From Zopfochytrium polystomum (lineage: Eukaryota > Chytridiomycota > Chytridiomycetes > Chytridiales > Chytridiaceae), in contig JAIVFJ010000536.1 in the NCBI GenBank assembly GCA_025765615.1, positions 1 to 26,703 on the forward strand: a stretch of DNA of 26,703 bases, given 5' to 3'. Both the position numbers and the translations under genes were made by a program. Positions 9,767 to 17,296 of the stretch are shown here, piece after piece. Each line of letters starts with the position of its first letter. Position 1 is the stretch's first letter. The notes under the pieces were generated by a model. That model was not told where the DNA came from and ran no database searches. It worked only from the letters and a program-made list of their open reading frames with translations.

Positions 9767-11881
9767 TCAAAGAAGATAAGACAGGTGACCAAATTTCTTG
9801 TGAAGAGCTCGGACTGCTTCAATGTTCTGAGGGTTTGGTAAAGGGTCTGGGTCAGTTTGACTTAAAGTTGGTGTTGCAGTTTGCAAAGGAGCAGTTTGCT
9901 GTTGCGACTCACCTGGGGCGTCCCCCGAAGGAGTCGGCGCGTCCCTTCCAAGTTCTGCCCTGTCGAGACCAGTATGTCCCGTCAGAAGAGAAGGGTCCAC
10001 AACATAAACATTTCCTGTGTCCCTGTGAGCGATGGTAAAGTCTGAACCATGTACCCGAGGGTGCAATAGGGCTGTGTCTGCTGTGAAAGTCACGTTGTGA
10101 CCTGTCTGCCGCACGATTTGCTGAACTGAGAGTAGAGTGTCTGAGAACTCTGGCACATAGAGCGAGTTCCTCATGATGAGAGCTCTTCCGTTAACGAACA
10201 GGGTGAAGTCGCCCACTCCAGTGGCAGTTGTAAAGCCGTCAGCTGTTTTGATCTGCTGGGAGGTGGGCCGCAAGTTTGTGAAGTGCTCTTCACAAGGCGA
10301 CATTGTCCTGGAAGCCCCAGAGTCAAGGATGACCTGGTGTGGGTTGCCGCCAGCAAGTCTTGCCATCAGTGCAGTCTCATAGATGCGGCGGTAGGTGACG
10401 TTGCGGTAGAGGAAACGTCCAGATTCGTACATCACTTTGTAGCCGACGTTTGAGACAATGTTGTCAGTGATCCAGTCTGGATCCATTCTGCCGTCAAGAA
10501 GTGTAACTGTGAGTTCCACTTCAAATTCCTCCTCCACCTCAACGGCCTGGCATGTTCCAATTTCAAACTCCCGTGCCGCAAGTGCCCTTTCTACTGAAAG
10601 GAAGTCGTCTAGAGCTGATGTGTCTGCAAGGCGCGCAGCACCCTCAGTACTGAACTCCAACATTTCGACGTCTTCTGCTTCAGTAGGCAGTGGTGGAGTA
10701 TCCATCCTGTAGCATTTGTGGGGAGGAGAATCCTCAGAGGCTGCGCAAGAGGCTTGGTGGTGTTCTTTAGCGGCCACCTCACGTGCAATCTTGGCAGTCT
10801 CAGTAGCTTTCTTGGAATCAGCTGGCGTGGCCTTGGCTTCTTTGGCGTGTGCAGGCTGCTTGCCCTTGGCCTTCTTTGCAGGGCGAGCTGGCTCTGACTT
10901 CCCGTGAGGGAACTTGAGGCATTCCTCGCGAGAGTGTGAGACCCAGATTCCATGAAGGTCACAAGTAGGCTTGCCGTTGAGTGCCTCACCGATCTTGCGC
11001 TTCTTGGTTGCCACTGAGGTCTTTGCTGAAGCAGCTGTTTCCATCTCAGAAGTGCCATGGTGAGCAGAGTGTCTGCTGTTCTTCTCTTTGCTTTGCTGGT
11101 ACAGCGTGTGGCAGTTTGTCAACTCCTTGACGAGATCGCTGGTGTTGGCGTAGCCTGACAGCCCCTTGAGAAGATTTTGACGAACGCCAGAGAAGATTTC
11201 ATGTCCAGGCAGCGTTTCCCTTGCTTTGTGGATGATGGCAGAACGCAGGATGTTTGTCACACCCCTGCAAGTGGTGGCAGTACATTTGAAATGCTTTGGC
11301 CAATCCGTGACCAGTGTGGTCAGAGTGGTGTACCACTCCTGGACTGCCGGACCAGAGTCTCTGGGTTTTGCCAAACGACTGTAAGTCGCAAGCCACTTGT
11401 CCTGCTGTGAACCAGTGTGGTCCTGCAGGGCGTACTTGTCATTGAGCCACTTGTACCGATCAGCGCAGTTGGTGATGTTTGCTGCATTCATGGAGCGCAC
11501 ATCCTCGATGCGCGAGCAGGAGTCGAGGGTAGCAACCGCCTTGTCGTGTTGGGCCTCAAGCTCCCTGTAGGTCTTGTGTTCTTGGCGTATACCAGTGTGG
11601 TACTTGTCAAGGGCAGCGTGGTGCAGACGGTACATCTCACTGTACGCAGCCTTGGCCTCCGCCGTTGCAGAGGATTCAGGGGGAGAACCAATACTGGGAG
11701 GAGCAGCGCCGATGCCGACCTTGGTGCAGTGCTCGTTGAACGTACCGAAGTAATCAGGCTTGAGGAAGCTGGCAACAAGATTGTATGCCATGACCGGCTT
11801 GATGACTTCTTCCACATGCAGTTCCCAAGCCTGGTAGCCGTAAGAAGAGAAGCGGACAGCCTTGGGGGTCGAAGAAGACAT
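9767..11881 (-). CDS. element B gag-protease-(pre-integrase) polyprotein, long open frame
   Basis: This is the best preserved coding part of the copia family: about 700 open codons from a gag ATG at 11881 (protein start MSSSTPKAVRFSSYGYQAW). The same frame stays open upstream to 12280, but that stretch crosses the LTR and leader, so the gag ATG is preferred. Order: a helical capsid-like region (about residues 1-260), a basic KKRK stretch, a zinc-knuckle-like motif C-x2-H-x5-H-x4-C (10919-10963), a Lys/Ala-rich tether, a retropepsin with the DSGAS active site (DSG at 10316-10324), then the start of the GAG-pre-integrase domain with HKKFGH. The frame breaks at about 9777 by one missing base compared with A (gataag against gataaag). 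Gag and pol are in one frame, with no programmed frameshift site needed. Gag assembles particles, and the protease is an aspartic enzyme acting as a dimer. Confidence 0.9.
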   Translation of the reverse strand: MSSSTPKAVRFSSYGYQAWELHVEEVIKPVMAYNLVASFLKPDYFGTFNEHCTKVGIGAAPPSIGSPPESSATAEAKAAYSEMYRLHHAALDKYHTGIRQEHKTYRELEAQHDKAVATLDSCSRIEDVRSMNAANITNCADRYKWLNDKYALQDHTGSQQDKWLATYSRLAKPRDSGPAVQEWYTTLTTLVTDWPKHFKCTATTCRGVTNILRSAIIHKARETLPGHEIFSGVRQNLLKGLSGYANTSDLVKELTNCHTLYQQSKEKNSRHSAHHGTSEMETAASAKTSVATKKRKIGEALNGKPTCDLHGIWVSHSREECLKFPHGKSEPARPAKKAKGKQPAHAKEAKATPADSKKATETAKIAREVAAKEHHQASCAASEDSPPHKCYRMDTPPLPTEAEDVEMLEFSTEGAARLADTSALDDFLSVERALAAREFEIGTCQAVEVEEEFEVELTVTLLDGRMDPDWITDNIVSNVGYKVMYESGRFLYRNVTYRRIYETALMARLAGGNPHQVILDSGASRTMSPCEEHFTNLRPTSQQIKTADGFTTATGVGDFTLFVNGRALIMRNSLYVPEFSDTLLSVQQIVRQTGHNVTFTADTALLHPRVHGSDFTIAHRDTGNVYVVDPSLLTGHTGLDRAELGRDAPTPSGDAPGESQQQTAPLQTATPTLSQTDPDPLPNPQNIEAVRALHKKFGHLSYLL

Positions 11882-12094
11882 GCTAGGTAGCGGCTTGGTG
11901 GACCAGTGGACTTGTTTAGAGCGGTAGCCCTTTTCTTGTAGAGAGCCAAGAGCCCTTTGTTGCCTTAAAGTAGCTGGTGAGCCGGTGCTCACAGACAGGT
12001 TGGTCTTGTTTAGAGTCAGAAACCCTTTTCTTGTAAGCGCAGCAGGGCCCTGTTCGAGCGTACGAGTGTGGCCGACGGCTTGTAGGTAGCTTTG
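11882..12094 (-). other. element B 5' leader
   Basis: This is the 213-bp leader between the 5' LTR (12095) and the gag ATG (11881). It is open in the gag frame, which lengthens the apparent ORF. The bases next to the LTR (CAAAGCTACCTACAAGCC on the minus strand) should be the primer-binding site but do not resemble the initiator-Met tRNA 3' end. A motif around ACAAGAAAAGGG occurs twice, about 90 bp apart. Confidence 0.6.
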
Positions 12095-12346
12095 TGATGA
12101 AATCCCACCCAGGACTGGAGGGACTTGGTGTGTGTGGGGATGAAGAGAGAGAGAGAGAGAGAGAGAGCAGTGATGATGGAAAAGGGAGAGGAGTGAGAGG
12201 ATGTAGAGAGGAGAGAGGAGTGAGTGGGCAGAGATGGAAGAGAGAGCAAATGGAGGAAGAGAGAGTGGCTTGTTTTGCACTGGATTCTGTCAAAGCAGCA
12301 AGGAGGGGGTTGGATTCCTTTTTTGATCTCTGTGAGAGGTTGCTGC

Positions 12347-12353
12347 TTTTATA
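12347..12353 (-). promoter_or_regulatory. LTR TATA box
   Basis: GTATAAAAGC occurs on the minus strand in the reference LTR, with the same motif at 4832-4838 and 7955-7961 in the other complete copies. It is the only clear core-promoter element in the LTR, and marks U3 as lying to its right. No poly(A) signal was assigned. Confidence 0.6.
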
Positions 12354-12429
12354 CTCCTGCAGGTTGGAGCCATCAGAAAACAGAGGGAGCAGTGGGCTGC
12401 ACAGAGCAGGCCACAGAAATGAGATAAAA

Positions 12430-12625
12430 CAGGCTGAGCACCAACCCCCAGCCTGGGCTAAGTACCCATTCAGGGCTGAGTACCACCCAGTGCTGGGCAT
12501 CACTCAAGGCTGAATACCAGCCAGGGCTGAGTACCAGCCTGGGCTGTGCACCACCCTGGGCTAAGTACCAGCCAGGGCTGAGTACCACCTTGGGCTGAGC
12601 ACTTTGTCTGGGCTGAGTACCACCA
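12430..12625. repeat. 17-bp minisatellite in LTR U3 (gggctgagtaccagcca type)
   Basis: This is a degenerate head-to-tail array of about 17-bp units built on gggctgagtaccagcca, with variants such as gggctaagtaccagcct and gggctgtgcaccaccct. The same array occurs in LTR 1 (1-122), LTR 2 (about 4915-5150) and LTR 3 (about 8042-8275) with different unit numbers. It lies just upstream of the TATA box on the element strand, where enhancer-like repeats would sit. Confidence 0.85.
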
Positions 12626-12627
12626 GG

Positions 12628-12713
12628 AACCAATTTACAGCTTGTTTGAGAAACAGTTGCTTGTAAATTGGTTTGGTTGTTTCCAAATCAGGAAGCTTGT
12701 TTGGGAAACAAGC
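12628..12713. repeat. pair of inverted repeats in LTR U3
   Basis: Arms aaccaatttaca and tgtaaattggtt (12628-12639 and 12662-12673) face each other across a 22-bp loop. A second, tight hairpin (gcttgttt-ggg-aaacaagc, 12695-12713) follows. Both recur in all four LTRs, with only scattered changes (for example an inserted base in the LTR 3 copies). Confidence 0.75.
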
Positions 12714-12866
12714 CGCTTTTTTCCTTGTTTTTAGAAATCCAATGATTGGTGCAATCTCTGGTGAGCTCAGTTTTTATCTCACTTTTAGAAATGCAGTGAT
12801 TGGTGCAATCCCTGATTCCTAAATGCCTGTTGCATTGCTCAGATTGCACAGCACAGCAGGAAAGCT

Positions 12867-12995
12867 GGAATTCCAGATCAGGAAGCGGAATTCCGGTGTA
12901 GAGAGAGGAATTCCAGATCAGGAAGCCGAATTCCGATGCAGAGTGCGGAATTCCGGTGCAGAGAGCGGAATTCCGATGCAGAGAGCGGAATTCCG
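12867..12995. repeat. 20-bp EcoRI-palindrome tandem array in LTR U3
   Basis: Repeats of the palindrome cggaattccg are followed by one of two tails: type A (atgcagagag) or type B (agatcaggaag). Order here is B-A-B-A-A-A before the terminal half unit. Equivalent arrays are at 358-444 (B-A-B-A), 5394-5529 (B-A-B-A-A-A) and 8516-8604 (B-A-A-A). Each unit carries an EcoRI site. Confidence 0.9.
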
Positions 12996-13303
12996 GAGCA
13001 TTGGGCAGTGGTACACTGCTTCTGCATGCTTGCTGTGCTGTGTTACATGTGCAGAGTGCGTAGTTTGAGCGTTTTTGTGCATGTTCTAATTGCATTGTTC
13101 CTACCGGTAGGATGAACAAAGCTAGAACAACAGCCGCCTTTGCCTATCTCTTTTTATTGAGAACAGATTAGCCCTTCCGAGCGCCCCATTCAAGTATTGA
13201 ATCTACTGAGCCCTTCAAACACCCCATCCAATGTGATTGGATGGAGTTCTCAAAGGGATCATCAGTAACGGGCGTAGTGTACCCCGTGGGTCGAATCTCA
13301 ACA

Positions 13304-13433
13304 GCCACCTGGTGGCCAGTCATACCTGTTTATTGCTTTTCCTTAACCAGTGTACGGTTTCCTTACGTTGCCTATGGCGTAAGGTTTTCCTCTGTGCTGG
13401 CCCTTTTGCTCCTGCCCACAGCTTAGGGGGGAG
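13304..13433 (+). mobile_element. 3' internal end of a second copia-like element (D) with polypurine tract
   Basis: These 130 bp precede an LTR-like start. They end in AGGGGGGAG (13425-13433) directly followed by TGTTAGATTTTGG, the standard polypurine-tract/3' LTR junction of copia elements. No coding sequence is recognised. The left side is cut off by element B, so the pol gene of D, if present, is beyond the window. The first bases form a dyad (gccacc-t-ggtggc, 13304-13316). Confidence 0.55.
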
Positions 13434-13736
13434 TGTTAGATTTTGGGATTTTGCAGTAAGCAGTGTGCAGGAGCAACACCTCACACTGTGGTGCATGGGA
13501 GCACCAACTGTGATGAGGATTTGGTGCATTTTTTGTCACCTGGTCTTTGTCACAATTTTGTATAAAGCCAAACAGCATACATTGTACAACAGTCTCCCAT
13601 CTCAGCTTCACCATCACAAGAGAGTAGTCCACCAGAGTAGTTCACCACCATCCACAACCAGCAGCAGTCATTTCTTTCAGTTGTGTACACCACAGCAGCC
13701 CAATCCATCAATCAGCCAACATAGCGAATTCTTTCA
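13434..13736 (+). mobile_element. LTR of element D, plus orientation
   Basis: A 303-bp segment runs from TGTTAGA to gaattctttca (TG...CA). It contains a TATA-like tttgtataaag motif near 13556-13566 and a CAC-rich second half. It is recognised as an LTR because an inverted, diverged copy (13848-14086) begins and ends at equivalent points and also has purine-rich sequence outside its TG end. It shares nothing with the 1.2-kb LTR family to its left. Confidence 0.65.
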
Positions 13737-13847
13737 GAACCAAGGAGAGGTCATGACTGTCCTGACACCATTTCAGATGAGAAGGCCAATAAACCTGGAA
13801 AGCTCCTCTTTTGTGAATCGTGCTTCACCACCAGATCCAGAATCTGC
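13737..13847. other. 111-bp spacer between two facing LTRs
   Basis: The sequence between the CA ends of the D and E LTRs shows no gene and no clear direct repeat at its edges. By position it should be former host DNA or the centre of a rearranged element. Confidence 0.4.
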
Positions 13848-14086
13848 TGAAAGAATTCGCTATGTTGGCTGATTGATGGATTGGGCTGCTGCGGTGATGG
13901 GTGGAGTACACTACTGAAGGTGGTGGTGGTGGGAGGTTGATCTTGGCTTCTGTCAGTCTTGTGTTTGTCTTTATACAAAACTGTTACAAGGACCATCACT
14001 TGCAAAATGCTGCAAGTCATCCTTGCAGAGCAGTATCAGGTCAAAGCTTCTGCACACTGCTTACACCAAAAGACGCAAAATTAACA
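13848..14086 (-). mobile_element. LTR of element E, minus orientation, related to the D LTR
   Basis: On the minus strand it starts TGTTAATTTTGCG at 14086 and ends gaattctttca at 13848. Between them it matches the D LTR in order: agcagtgtgcagaagc, a gtataaagacaaac TATA-like motif and a 45-bp near-identical block ending at the CA terminus (13848-13892 against 13692-13736). Purine-rich GATGAAGGAGCAGA precedes its start on the minus strand, a weak polypurine tract. It is about 64 bp shorter than the D LTR. Confidence 0.62.
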
Positions 14087-15167
14087 TCTGCTCCTTCATC
14101 AAGTTCACTATCAGATTCTCCAGATGGCTGAGCATTGCCCAAATTTGCCAACTCCGCCTCCTTTTGCTTCGGTTTTCTCATTCTTTTGGCGATGTAGTTC
14201 ATGTTTGTATGAAACATGATCGGTTTTCTGCACTTCATCATTCCAAACAAGATCAAACACATCCTTTGGGTGAACAGTTTGGCTTGCTTTGCTGGGATAC
14301 AAGCAGCTTTTGACAGTTCTCCAGTTTCATTCTTATGCTGAAATGGATGAATTTGCGAGCTTTTGTCACTGACTCAACCTACTCAGCTGGACTGGTTGTG
14401 CTTTGCTCACCCTGTGCAAGGAGTTCTGCAATTTATCACTCAAACTGATCTGCATTGACAATCACAGTTCCCTCAACCATCTCAACAGAATGAGATCCAC
14501 CAACATTCTCATCAGACGAAGGAGCAGGATCAGGAGGAAGATTGCCGGAGGAGACAACTTCAACTGCAGAAATTGCTGAATCAATCAGTGCTGCTGAAGA
14601 AGTCCTGACACTTTCAGAGTCCATCATCCCACCAGCAGCACATCCTCACAGAGTGTCCATCACTTGTCCAGGCCTCAGATTCCTAGTTTCACCGCTTGAA
14701 GCAGATCCAGAAGTAGGCAAGTTTACATAAAGATCAGGTTGTGCAGAAGCCCCCTGCTGCCACTCCCTTGTCCAGCACTGAGGCATTGTGCATTTTCTCT
14801 ACCACCTGTGAAACTCTGACCAGGTTGCCGCCCATCAGACTCACTTATCTGATGAATGCTTATGTTAGAAATATCTGTTTGTGCTTGACGTGGCATGGGA
14901 CGTCACTTTGAGCAGAAGTGTGAGTACCTAGTTTGTATCAGTTGTCATTCTTAAAATGAAGAAAAAATCACCAGCCTGTGCTTTCAGGCTATCAAGGAAA
15001 GATCAGCCAGCGATTCCTTTGTGTGACCAGAGTTGATTAACCACATCTCCCAGTATGCCTTTGTGTTTCTCCCAGGTTTCTTTGGCACTGGGTGTGCTTT
15101 CGTCAGCCATCTGTGCTATAATATTTTTCAAGTTCTTTTTGAGTACTGGTTTGCTGGAAGCTGATCA
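14087..15167 (-). mobile_element. degenerate internal region, probably of element E
   Basis: No long open frame exists. Short minus-strand stretches look protein-like: a charged 45-codon piece ending with a stop at 15003 and containing MADESTPSAKETWEKHKG (Met at 15110), an acidic Ser-rich piece at 14436-14627, and a basic piece at 14090-14262 containing RMRKPKQKEAELA. None can be assigned to a known copia domain. Its position upstream of a minus-strand 3' LTR suggests it is the rest of that element, much decayed. It could instead be unrelated sequence. Confidence 0.35.
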
Positions 15168-15915
15168 GTGAACATTTTCAAACAAAAGAAGTGTCATTTG
15201 ATGCGTGGAAGCTGGATACACCTACATGCAAAATATCGCAGCCTAAAGAGCTTGTATGTCACAGGATCTCAGCATGTGCAGTGTCAAGTTGGTGGAGGGT
15301 GGTGGCACTGTCATGAACAGATTGTCCTGCCACTGGTGAAACTTGCGTCTCACACAGCAAGGCCTCGCAAGGCACCCTCCTCACAGGTGAGGGGGGTTGC
15401 TCTTGTTCTGTCTTTGGTCAGCTGTCTGTTCAGTCCAAGTGGAGTAGGCAGCCCTTGCTCAAAAGGGTTAAACTGCCCACCATGGGACACGCAAGCCCCC
15501 CCTTGCACTGATTCTGCGAGTGACAAAGCTACTCCCACCAATGGCTGTTCAGCAGCAAGTAGAATGTCGGCCCTCAATGGCAATCAGTCCCACTTACACG
15601 TGAAGAAAAAGGGAGGGTACGACAGGGACAAATAAGGAAGGAGGGTAAATGAAAATGCAGAGTGAAAGGTCAGATCCCAATATAGAGAGAGGCTGTTGGG
15701 CAAGGGATATGCTACTCCACCCCTAGTTGGACAGCACAAAACCACAGAAATGAGCCAAGGGACGCTGACTAACACAGCCAAATGCCCCGAACCTGAATAA
15801 CCGCCACAGTAAATGTCAGGCAAGAGGAAGAAGATATTCCAAATGCCAGAAAATATCTTCAAAGAAGAAAGAAAACTAGAAAGTTAAAAACCTCTCAAAA
15901 TAATTAAGGATAAAG
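15168..15915. other. intergenic, no recognisable gene
   Basis: A plus-strand 155-codon frame (15168-15635) and minus-strand frames overlap here, but none has a recognisable domain or a coherent composition. The region is moderately repeat-like and leads into a GA microsatellite. Nothing is assigned. Confidence 0.4.
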
Positions 15916-15998
<83 letters not shown>

Positions 15999-15999
15999 A
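15916..15999. repeat. (GA)n microsatellite
   Basis: An almost pure GA dinucleotide run of about 80 bp with one or two phase slips. It resembles the shorter GA tracts inside the copia LTRs (4625-4652, 7745-7769 and 12144-12168) but has different flanks. Confidence 0.95.
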
Positions 16000-16079
16000 A
16001 GAAGCGGCGCTGTACGAGCGGCTCTGAAGGCCGCGAGTGTAGCATGTCAAAATTGTCCAAAACCGACTGGAGATCCAAT

Positions 16080-16525
16080 TTTCGCGTAGGCGTCAAAGCC
16101 GAAACCGCGGCCGAAGGCCGCGGTTGCATCGAAAGAGGCGAGGTTGAGGGCGGCAGCGAAGCCGCCGCAATCTCAAAGTCGAGATTGCAGTCGAAAATCG
16201 CGGCCGAAATGTGAGGTTGAAATCGCGGCAGTTGGCTGCGACAGTGATAAAAATACGGTGTCGTTGACGAGAATGGAGGCGGCGGCGAAGCTGCCGCAAT
16301 CCCAGTGTCGTTGGGGATGACGTCGAAATCGCAGCTGAAGGCCGCGATTGCGGCGGAAACGGTGAAGCTAAAGGCGGCGGCAAAGCTGCCGCAATATCAA
16401 AATCGAGATTGCGGCCTTTGGCCGCGATTGCGGCAAGCAAGAAGTTGAGATCGCGACCGAAGGTCGCGATCGCGGCAGAAATAGCGAGACGGATGTTGAG
16501 ATCGCGGCCTCCGACTGCGACATAC
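16080..16525. repeat. GC-rich block of interspersed dyad repeats (atcgcggc / gccgcgat)
   Basis: About 450 bp are built from repeated short dyads such as cgcggccgaaggccgcg, together with a longer motif ggcggcggcgaagctgccgcaat. The longer motif appears three times (near 16152, 16279 and 16374), each time followed by a tcaaa- or ccagt-type joint. It is open in one minus frame (16093-16440), but the protein is low-complexity Arg/Pro/Ser. It is best called a decayed satellite or palindromic repeat rather than a gene. Confidence 0.7.
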
Positions 16526-16526
16526 C

Positions 16527-17060
16527 ATGGCCGGTCACATAGCTACCATTTTGCATCATAAACGGATGTGGACATGGTATCACAGGCTGTTTTACTTTGC
16601 ATTGGACGCCTGTCTGGTCAATGCACGTGCTGTTTACCAAAAGGTGCAAAAATCTGCTGGGTTGTCAGATGACGTTTCAATAACAGACTTTTGCCTTGAG
16701 CTTGCAATGCAACTGTTTGGAAGGGTCAGACTGCTGTAAATGGTCAAGCAGCAGATGCAGGGGGCATTGGTGCACTTGCCCCACGCACCACCACGGTTGG
16801 CAACATTGCCCTTTTCTATCACATTCCAGCTTACTACACCTGTACACCCAGTGGGAACATACACAGCACGAGTTAGATGCCACAACTGCCCTGCCAATCC
16901 AGGAACAAGGACGACAAATGTCTGTGCTCAATGCAAAATTGGCTTTTGTCTTGGAAAATGTTTTAGTGATCATGTATTTGGCAATGGAACTTTTGATCAT
17001 GTGAAAAAGAAGGCTCTTGACAGTGCTGAGGCAAAAACTGAAAAGCAAAGAAAGCATTGA
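16527..17060 (+). pseudogene. piggyBac-type transposase, C-terminal fragment
   Basis: This is the C-terminal part of a DDE transposase of the piggyBac family (DDE_Tnp_1_7). The stretch KRMWTWYHRLFYFALDACL followed by VNARAVYQK and DFCLELAMQLFG matches the characteristic end of the catalytic domain in which R-F/Y-F-x-L-D-x-x-x-V-N-A is conserved. In the same frame after a TAA stop at 16737-16739 comes a Cys-rich tail with RCHNCPANPG, CAQCKIGFCLGKCFSDH, as in the C-terminal cross-brace zinc finger of piggyBac transposases. No catalytic Asp-containing part lies upstream, where dyad repeats replace it, and no TTAA-flanked inverted terminal repeat was found. It is therefore a broken relic. The call is firm for the family and weak for the extent. 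Confidence 0.8.
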
Positions 17061-17296
17061 GCAACTACTTGATGAAATTTCATTCCACTGCAGATCCAGT
17101 CTATGTCCCTTTGTTTTTTAATTGACGTGTCAGGGCCGAACGTGTTGAATGAAACCAGTGATCAGAAAAGTGTGTTCTGAACAAGTGTTCTACGCCCGAA
17201 GCAATCAAACCAATCAAAGGCAGGAGACATTTGTTTCCACGCCACACAAAGCTAAAAACAAAGCCAAGGAATGAAGAAAACAGGAACAGGATTTGT
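17061..17296. other. short intergenic region, no gene seen
   Basis: This is sequence between the transposase relic and the stop codon of the Pho81-like gene. It probably includes the 3' untranslated region and polyadenylation region of that minus-strand gene. No defined signal was assigned. Confidence 0.4.

Larger units (their letters stand above)
12095..13303 (-). mobile_element. copia LTR 4 (5' LTR of element B), reference copy
   Basis: This is the cleanest full LTR, 1209 bp, starting TGATGAAATCCC and ending cgaatctcaaca on +. On the element strand, U3 starts at 13303 and includes a short hairpin (ccatccaatgtgattggatgg), the EcoRI-palindrome array (12867-12995), the duplicated tgattggtgcaatc motif, two strong inverted repeats (12628-12673 and 12695-12713) and the 17-bp minisatellite (about 12430-12625). 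A TATA box (12347-12353) places the R start at about 12320. A GA tract (12144-12168) lies in R-U5. The right flank (gccac, 13304-13308) is the predicted target-duplication half. Confidence 0.92.

Noticed and set aside
12095..12280. N-terminal extension of gag into the leader and LTR (start at 12280)
   Set aside because: The extension crosses the LTR boundary and translates the GA tract and leader; the ATG at 11881 begins the plausible gag sequence.
15168..15635. 155-codon plus-strand ORF
   Set aside because: No domain, no coherent composition, frames on the other strand overlap it, and it lies in degenerate repeat-rich sequence.
16093..16440. 115-codon minus-strand ORF in the GC-rich block
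   Set aside because: Its open frame follows from the dyad repeats; the protein would be low-complexity Arg/Pro/Ser.
16737..16739. TAA inside the transposase as evidence for a reassigned stop codon
   Set aside because: The Pho81-like gene and the copia gag frame use no in-frame stop codons in conserved regions, so the standard code fits; the relic simply has a nonsense codon.
17118..17121. TTAA 58 bp after the transposase fragment as a piggyBac end
   Set aside because: The adjacent bases lack the expected GGG/CCC terminal repeat and no matching left end was seen.
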